Source: an uncultured Syntrophobacterales bacterium (lineage in GTDB: Bacteria > Desulfobacterota > Syntrophia > Syntrophales > UBA5619). Taken from it: a stretch of 64,000 nt of DNA. The stretch covers positions 1 through 64,000 of the forward strand of contig CAIYSL010000139.1 of the NCBI GenBank assembly GCA_903928915.1. Direction: 5' to 3'. Shown piece by piece: positions 59,802 to 64,000 of this stretch (within the stretch, counting starts at the first letter, position 1; each line of letters opens with the position of its first letter). Below the pieces are notes generated by a model that was not told the origin of the DNA, did no database searches, and was given only the letters and a program-made list of their open reading frames with translations. A program made the position numbers and the translations under genes.

Positions 59802-59830
59802 TTGACAGACGTCCAGTCTTCTCCAATAAT
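59802..59830 (+). promoter_or_regulatory. sigma70-type promoter of the hydrogenase operon
   Basis: TTGACA (59802-59807), 17 bases, AATAAT (59825-59830), in an unusually AT-rich stretch. Upstream CTGTCAA (59766-59772) is the inverted copy of TTGACAG. A GGGACC/GGTCCC hairpin near 59738 may end hypA transcription. Confidence 0.5.
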
Positions 59831-59883
59831 GTATATACAGGAGCATACAGGTACATACTGAAGCGAAAAAAAAGGGGGAGGGT

Positions 59884-61083
59884 ATGGAAACGGAAGGGGA
59901 CGCGTATCGGAGGAAGGTAAAGACGCAATACAGGGAATTGCTTTCCCATTGCCAGGAAAACCTGGACCGGATGGAGGGAGAATTACCGAAGCCTCGGGTG
60001 AATCTCCATGAGGAACTAACTTCCCAGGGCATCAGTCGGCGAGATTTCATCAAGTGGACCTCGGTCACCACAGCCCTCTTGATGCTGCCGCCGGTTTTCA
60101 AACCCCTGGTGGCCAGGGCCGCCGAGCAGTTCAGCCGCCTTCCCGTCGTATGGCTTCACTTTGCTGAATGCACGGGATGCAGCGAGGCGCTGTTGCGCAC
60201 CAGCTACCCCAACGTGGACAGCATCCTGCTCGACACGATCTCGCTGGAGTACCACGAGACACTCATGGCCGCAGCGGGACACCAGGCAGAGCAGAACCTG
60301 GAGAAGGCCCTTGCTGACTTCAACGGGAAGTTCATCTGCGTCGTTGAGGGCGCCCTGCCGCGCGGCCTGGACGGTAAGTATCTTACCCTCGGACCAAAGG
60401 GGAAAACGGGGATCGCGCTGGCCAGGGAGGTCACATCGAAGGCAGCTGCCGTGATCTGTATCGGCAGTTGCGCCTCCTTTGGCAACGTGCAGGCAGCCAA
60501 GCCGAATCCGACGGACGCCGCAAGCATCGGCTGGGCGCTGAAGATCCAAACCGTGAACATCGCGGGCTGTCCCCCGAACCCGGCCAACTTTGTCGGCACC
60601 GTTCTGCACTACCTCTTATTCGGTGGATTACCGGCGCTTGACTCCCTGGGCCGCCCGATCTGGGCTTACCGAATGCGGATCCATGACTATTGTGAAAGAC
60701 GTCCCCACTATGATGCCGCCGAATACGTTGAGGAGTGGGGCGACATGGCTGCCGCGAAAGGCTGGTGCCTCTACAAAATGGGGTGCAAAGGTCCCTATAC
60801 CTATGGCAACTGCGGCAAGGTGCGTTTCAATGATGCCGTCTCCTGGCCGATCATGGCGGGGCATGGCTGTATGGGCTGCACGGAGCCCGGCTTCTGGGAC
60901 ACCATGGCTCCCCTGGAGAAGCCGATCGATGAGAAGACGCTGGGCGGCGGCGAGAAGACCATCGATACGCTCGGCGTGACCCTCCTGGGAGCGACCTTGG
61001 CCGGAATTGGTGCTCATGCAGGGTTGATGGCGGTCAAGCATAGGGATAAATTGCACATCTACGAAACGTCCCATAAGGAATAG
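59884..61083 (+). CDS. hyaA: NiFe hydrogenase small subunit, Tat-exported
   Basis: A 399-residue subunit with Tat motif S51-RRDFIK and a C-terminal membrane helix (LGVTLLGATLAGIGAHAGLMAV). Proximal cluster cysteines begin AECTGCSEALLR; GSCASFGNVQAA, AGCPPNP, HDYCERR and GHGCMGCTEPGFWD complete the three clusters. The positions where O2-tolerant hydrogenases carry extra cysteines (CTCC and SxGC) are G and N here, so an ordinary O2-sensitive proximal cluster is expected. The Tat arginines come after a 50-residue hydrophilic extension, longer than usual. GGGGGAGGGT precedes the ATG. Confidence 0.92.
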   Translation: METEGDAYRRKVKTQYRELLSHCQENLDRMEGELPKPRVNLHEELTSQGISRRDFIKWTSVTTALLMLPPVFKPLVARAAEQFSRLPVVWLHFAECTGCSEALLRTSYPNVDSILLDTISLEYHETLMAAAGHQAEQNLEKALADFNGKFICVVEGALPRGLDGKYLTLGPKGKTGIALAREVTSKAAAVICIGSCASFGNVQAAKPNPTDAASIGWALKIQTVNIAGCPPNPANFVGTVLHYLLFGGLPALDSLGRPIWAYRMRIHDYCERRPHYDAAEYVEEWGDMAAAKGWCLYKMGCKGPYTYGNCGKVRFNDAVSWPIMAGHGCMGCTEPGFWDTMAPLEKPIDEKTLGGGEKTIDTLGVTLLGATLAGIGAHAGLMAVKHRDKLHIYETSHKE

Positions 61084-61099
61084 AACGGGAGGAATTGAA

Positions 61100-62770
61100 A
61101 TGACGAAGCGCATCATTGTCGATCCCGTCACGAGGATCGAGGGGCACTTGCGAATCGAAGTCGAAGTCGACGAGAGCAACGTGATAAAGGATGCCTGGAG
61201 CAGCATCACACTGTGGCGTGGCATTGAGACCATCCTCAAGGGACGCGATCCGCGGGACGCCGGTCTGATGACCCAGCGCTTCTGCGGCGTTTGCACCTAT
61301 TCGCACTATGAGGCGAGCATTCTTGCCTGTGAGGATGCATTCAAGGTCACACCGCCGCCCAATGCGCGGCTCATCCGCAACCTGATCAACGGCGGCCAGT
61401 ACCTCACGGACCATATCATGCATTTCTACCACCTGCACGGCCTGGACTGGGTGGACATCGTCAGCGCTCTGTCTGCCGACCCTCGGAAGGCCGTCGACCT
61501 GGCGAAATCCTACCACGCGAATCCCTTCAACTGCTCGGAGACCCATTACCGGGCTGTCCAGGAGCGCCTTGCCCGGTTTGTAAAAACAGGGCGGCTGGGT
61601 CCCTTTGCCAATGCATACTGGGGAAATCCCTCCTTCAAGCTCCCCCCGGAGGCGAACCTCGTTATCGTCTCCCACTACCTTGACGCCCTCCAGGTGTCCA
61701 AGATCGGTGCCCAGATGATGGCTATCTTCGGCGGCAAGAATCCCCATCCACAGACCCTCGTCGTGGGCGGTGTCACTTCCATCATGGATCTTGACGCCCA
61801 CCGCATCGGCGAGTACCTCTTTCGGTTGCGGGAGGTGAAGGCCTTCGTCGAGACGGCCTATATCCCCGATGTCCTGCTCGCGGCAACATACTATAAAGGG
61901 GAGGGGCTCCAGGGGATAGGCGGCGGCGTGAAGAACTACCTTTCCTACGGCGGCTTCCCGCTGGACGACCGCTGGAGGAATCTCCTGTTCCCGAGAGGGA
62001 TTGTGAAGGATCGCGATCTGTCGAAACCCCAGAGACTCGGCGAGGCGAAAATCACCGAAGAGGTTACCCATGCCTGGTACCGGGGGACAGAGTCCCAGCA
62101 CCCCTCCGTGGGTACGACGGAGCCCGAATACACCGGCTATGACGCAAATGGAAATGTGAAGGGAGGAGAGAAGTATACATGGTGCAAGGCGCCCCGCTAT
62201 GACGGCGAGCCTTACGAAGTGGGGCCGCTCGCCCGCTTCCTGGTCGCCTATGCTCAAGGAAACCCGGAGATAAGGGGTCTCGTTGATTCCACCTTGAAGG
62301 CCACTGGACTTCCGGCGAGCGCACTCTTCTCGACACTGGGGCGAACGGCCGCACGGGCCTTGGAAACGAAATATATCGGCGACCATGTCGAGAGCTGGGT
62401 CAATGAGCTCGTGACCAACATCAAGACCGGCGACACCAGAACCTGGACCCGGTGCGAAGTTCCCGACCAGGCCGAAGGCCGGGGGATGACGGAAGTCCCC
62501 CGGGGCGCCCTGGGCCATTGGATCCGCATTGAGGACAAGGTAATCGCCAACTACCAGGCAGTGGTTCCCTCGACCTGGAACTGCTCGCCCCGGGACAAGG
62601 CGGGACGGCGCGGTCCCTATGAAGAATCCCTCATCGGGATAAGACTGGCCAAGGTGGACCAGCCCCTGGAGATCCTCCGCACGATTCACTCCTTCGATCC
62701 CTGCATGGCCTGTGCGGTCCATATCATCGATCCGAAATCGGACACGATCAGACAGTTCAAAGTGTCCTGA
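61100..62770 (+). CDS. hyaB: NiFe hydrogenase large subunit
   Basis: A 556-residue subunit carrying the NiFe(CN)2CO site: L1 C62-x2-C65 in RFCGVCTYSH and L2 C535-x2-C538 in DPCMACAVH, with His541 as the cleavage point followed by a 15-residue C-terminal peptide removed by the maturation protease. It exports with the small subunit through Tat (hitch-hiker). RIIVDPVTRIEGHLRIE opens the protein. The ATG at 61100 follows the small subunit by 16 bases. Confidence 0.95.
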   Translation: MTKRIIVDPVTRIEGHLRIEVEVDESNVIKDAWSSITLWRGIETILKGRDPRDAGLMTQRFCGVCTYSHYEASILACEDAFKVTPPPNARLIRNLINGGQYLTDHIMHFYHLHGLDWVDIVSALSADPRKAVDLAKSYHANPFNCSETHYRAVQERLARFVKTGRLGPFANAYWGNPSFKLPPEANLVIVSHYLDALQVSKIGAQMMAIFGGKNPHPQTLVVGGVTSIMDLDAHRIGEYLFRLREVKAFVETAYIPDVLLAATYYKGEGLQGIGGGVKNYLSYGGFPLDDRWRNLLFPRGIVKDRDLSKPQRLGEAKITEEVTHAWYRGTESQHPSVGTTEPEYTGYDANGNVKGGEKYTWCKAPRYDGEPYEVGPLARFLVAYAQGNPEIRGLVDSTLKATGLPASALFSTLGRTAARALETKYIGDHVESWVNELVTNIKTGDTRTWTRCEVPDQAEGRGMTEVPRGALGHWIRIEDKVIANYQAVVPSTWNCSPRDKAGRRGPYEESLIGIRLAKVDQPLEILRTIHSFDPCMACAVHIIDPKSDTIRQFKVS

Positions 62771-62782
62771 AAGGAGGCATCC

Positions 62783-63451
62783 GTGGAGACGATTACACCC
62801 AAGAAGGAATGGTCCGCGGCGATCCGTTTGAACCACTGGCTCAGGGTAATATGCATCTCCTTTCTCATTATCACTGGGCTATACATCGCCGAGCCCTACA
62901 CCATCGAGAAGGGGTGGACGGGGGAGAAGATGTTTATGGCGGAGGTTCGTTTCTGGCACATATTCTTCGGAATGAGCATCGGCCTCCTCTTTATCTGGCG
63001 ATTCTATCTCTCGTTTTTCTCGCGGTTCCACGCGGACTGGCAAGACTTCCTCGCCTGGACGAATTGGACGAATGTGAAGCAGGAGCTCCGATTCTATTTT
63101 CTCCTTTCCAAGGAGCCGCCGGAGGCAAAATATCTCTTCGATCCCCTTCAGTCGCTTTCCTATTTGGGGTTCATGGTAATGCTGTTCGGCCTGATTCTGA
63201 CGGGGACGATTATGATGGGTGCCGGCTACGATCAGGGGCTTACGGCTCTGGTCTATAGGATAGTCAAGCCGGTCGAAATCTGGATAGGGGGGCTTGCCAC
63301 GATCCGCTGGATACACCATATCATGATGTGGGGGGTCATCCTCTTCATGGCGATCCACGTCAACATGGCCTTCCTGCACGATTATCTGTTCAAGGAGGGG
63401 ACCGTATCTTCGATGATCAGCGGTACGCTTTTCCATCGGTCGCACAAATAA
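62783..63451 (+). CDS. hyaC: hydrogenase cytochrome b subunit
   Basis: A 222-residue membrane protein with four to five helices and several histidines for two b hemes (IRLNHWLRVICISFLIITGLY, EVRFWHIFFGM, RWIHHIMMWGVILFMAIHVNMAF). It passes electrons from the hydrogenase to the quinone pool. GTG start with AAAGGAGG upstream. Placement after the large subunit is that of hyaABC. Confidence 0.9.
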   Translation: METITPKKEWSAAIRLNHWLRVICISFLIITGLYIAEPYTIEKGWTGEKMFMAEVRFWHIFFGMSIGLLFIWRFYLSFFSRFHADWQDFLAWTNWTNVKQELRFYFLLSKEPPEAKYLFDPLQSLSYLGFMVMLFGLILTGTIMMGAGYDQGLTALVYRIVKPVEIWIGGLATIRWIHHIMMWGVILFMAIHVNMAFLHDYLFKEGTVSSMISGTLFHRSHK

Positions 63452-63478
63452 CAGTTGGAGAGAGAGGGTTTCACACAG

Positions 63479-63500
63479 GGGGGGAGGGCGCCCTCCCCCC
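63479..63500. repeat. 22-bp perfect palindrome between hyaC and hyaD
   Basis: GGGGGGAGGGC followed at once by GCCCTCCCCCC. It could form a hairpin with a minimal loop and lower expression of the protease gene. Confidence 0.5.
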
Positions 63501-63519
63501 TGCATTCACAGGAGACGCG

Positions 63520-64000
63520 ATGGGGGAAAGACCGATCATCATTCTGGGGCTGGGTAATATCATGATGGGCGACGAAGGCTTCGGCGTCCACTTCATCCGA
63601 TGGCTTGCAGGGCGTTACCGGCCTCTCCCGGGGCTGGAGATCATAGACGGCGGCACGCTGGGCTACGTCTTGCTGGATACGATCTGCCGCGCCAGGCACG
63701 TGATCGTCATCGATTGTATTCGCCTGGTCGACACGCCGGGCTCTCTGTACCGTTTCGATCGAAAGGCGATGGAGGCCCACCTCCCCCCGCCGAGGTCGGC
63801 ACATGAAGTGAAGTTTTCCGATGTCCTGTGCAAGGCAGAGATGATGGGAGAATGCCCGGGGATGACCTTTCTGTGCGTGGTACCGGAGCGAATCGTCGAT
63901 ATGGACCTGAAGATGACTCCTGCGGTGCAGGGAAGATTCCTGCGGATGGAAGAGATCCTCATGGCAGAACTGGCTACCCATTTCCTGTTTCCTGAGAGGA
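63520..64000 (+). CDS. hyaD: hydrogenase maturation endopeptidase (HyaD/HybD family), 3' end outside window
   Basis: 160 codons are seen and no stop before the edge. GLGNIMMGDEGFGVHFI opens it; the nickel ligands expected from HybD are present as E19 (GDEG), D65 (VIVIDC) and H95 (SAHEVKFSD). The enzyme trims the large subunit after His541 once the NiFe site is loaded. GGAGAC lies just before the ATG. Only the last few residues should be missing. Confidence 0.9.
   Translation, partial: MGERPIIILGLGNIMMGDEGFGVHFIRWLAGRYRPLPGLEIIDGGTLGYVLLDTICRARHVIVIDCIRLVDTPGSLYRFDRKAMEAHLPPPRSAHEVKFSDVLCKAEMMGECPGMTFLCVVPERIVDMDLKMTPAVQGRFLRMEEILMAELATHFLFPER

Overview
The window is GC-rich, gene-dense bacterial chromosome. 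Four things suggest a strictly anaerobic, diderm bacterium of the former Deltaproteobacteria (Desulfobacterota; a Syntrophales-like lineage is my best guess): a four-subunit 2-oxoacid:ferredoxin oxidoreductase, a Tat-exported membrane-bound NiFe hydrogenase, a tripartite tricarboxylate transporter, and many lipoproteins and outer-membrane barrels. The taxonomy is inferred from gene content; there is no rRNA gene. No CRISPR array, complete insertion sequence or prophage was seen.

Layout. 1-6 kb: the tail of a four-carbon acid sugar kinase, an MFS transporter with a NUDIX hydrolase, rlpA, a DUF4124 protein, an omptin-like barrel and a methyltransferase. 6.2-9.0 kb: korDABC. 9.0-23.2 kb: a long plus-strand run with an aryl-polyene-like gene set: acyl-CoA ligase, FabG, LolA-like carrier, DUF3261 lipoprotein, B12 radical SAM enzyme, aromatic ammonia-lyase, hot-dog thioesterase, DhaL-DegV fatty-acid-kinase fusion, GT2, MMPL exporter fused to a methyltransferase, and an LpxL-like acyltransferase. 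No ketosynthase, acyl carrier protein or dehydratase is present. A convergent minus-strand operon (23.3-27.7 kb) adds a second AMP ligase, a MipA/OmpV barrel, an ATP-grasp ligase and a GNAT protein. 27.8-33.2 kb: a hybrid sensor kinase, an HPP/CBS pair, an RNase Z-like gene broken by one stop codon, and a cluster-less MutY.

33.3-41.1 kb: a minus-strand cell-envelope block of two LytR_C-domain coiled-coil lipoproteins, a Ddl-type ligase, an alanine racemase with a 270-residue extra domain and a CHASE2 cyclase. A 192-bp imperfect palindrome separates the racemase and ligase genes. 41.3 kb: tRNA-Thr(CGU) with promoter and terminator. 41.5-49.8 kb: an M48 peptidase/SH3 pair, an SDR with tctA-C-B, an SRAP protein, a patatin, DUF1841 and a cupin. 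50-52 kb: YtxH and another small protein, a decayed phosphoribosyltransferase and AmrS. 52.3-57.0 kb: a conserved-looking redox cassette (DUF6599, Tat aldo/keto reductase with two Fe-S motifs, Tat DUF362, membrane polyferredoxin). 57.3-59.2 kb: an EamA transporter and a TIM-barrel epimerase. 59.3-64.0 kb: hypA and the hydrogenase genes for small subunit, large subunit, cytochrome b and maturation protease, the last cut by the window edge.

Many genes carry a readable vegetative promoter of the form TTGAC(A/C/T), 16-18 bases, TA(N)3-4. In two cases (NUDIX and mutY) it lies so close to the ATG that the message is probably leaderless. Long open frames antisense to real genes are common because of the high GC and were discarded.
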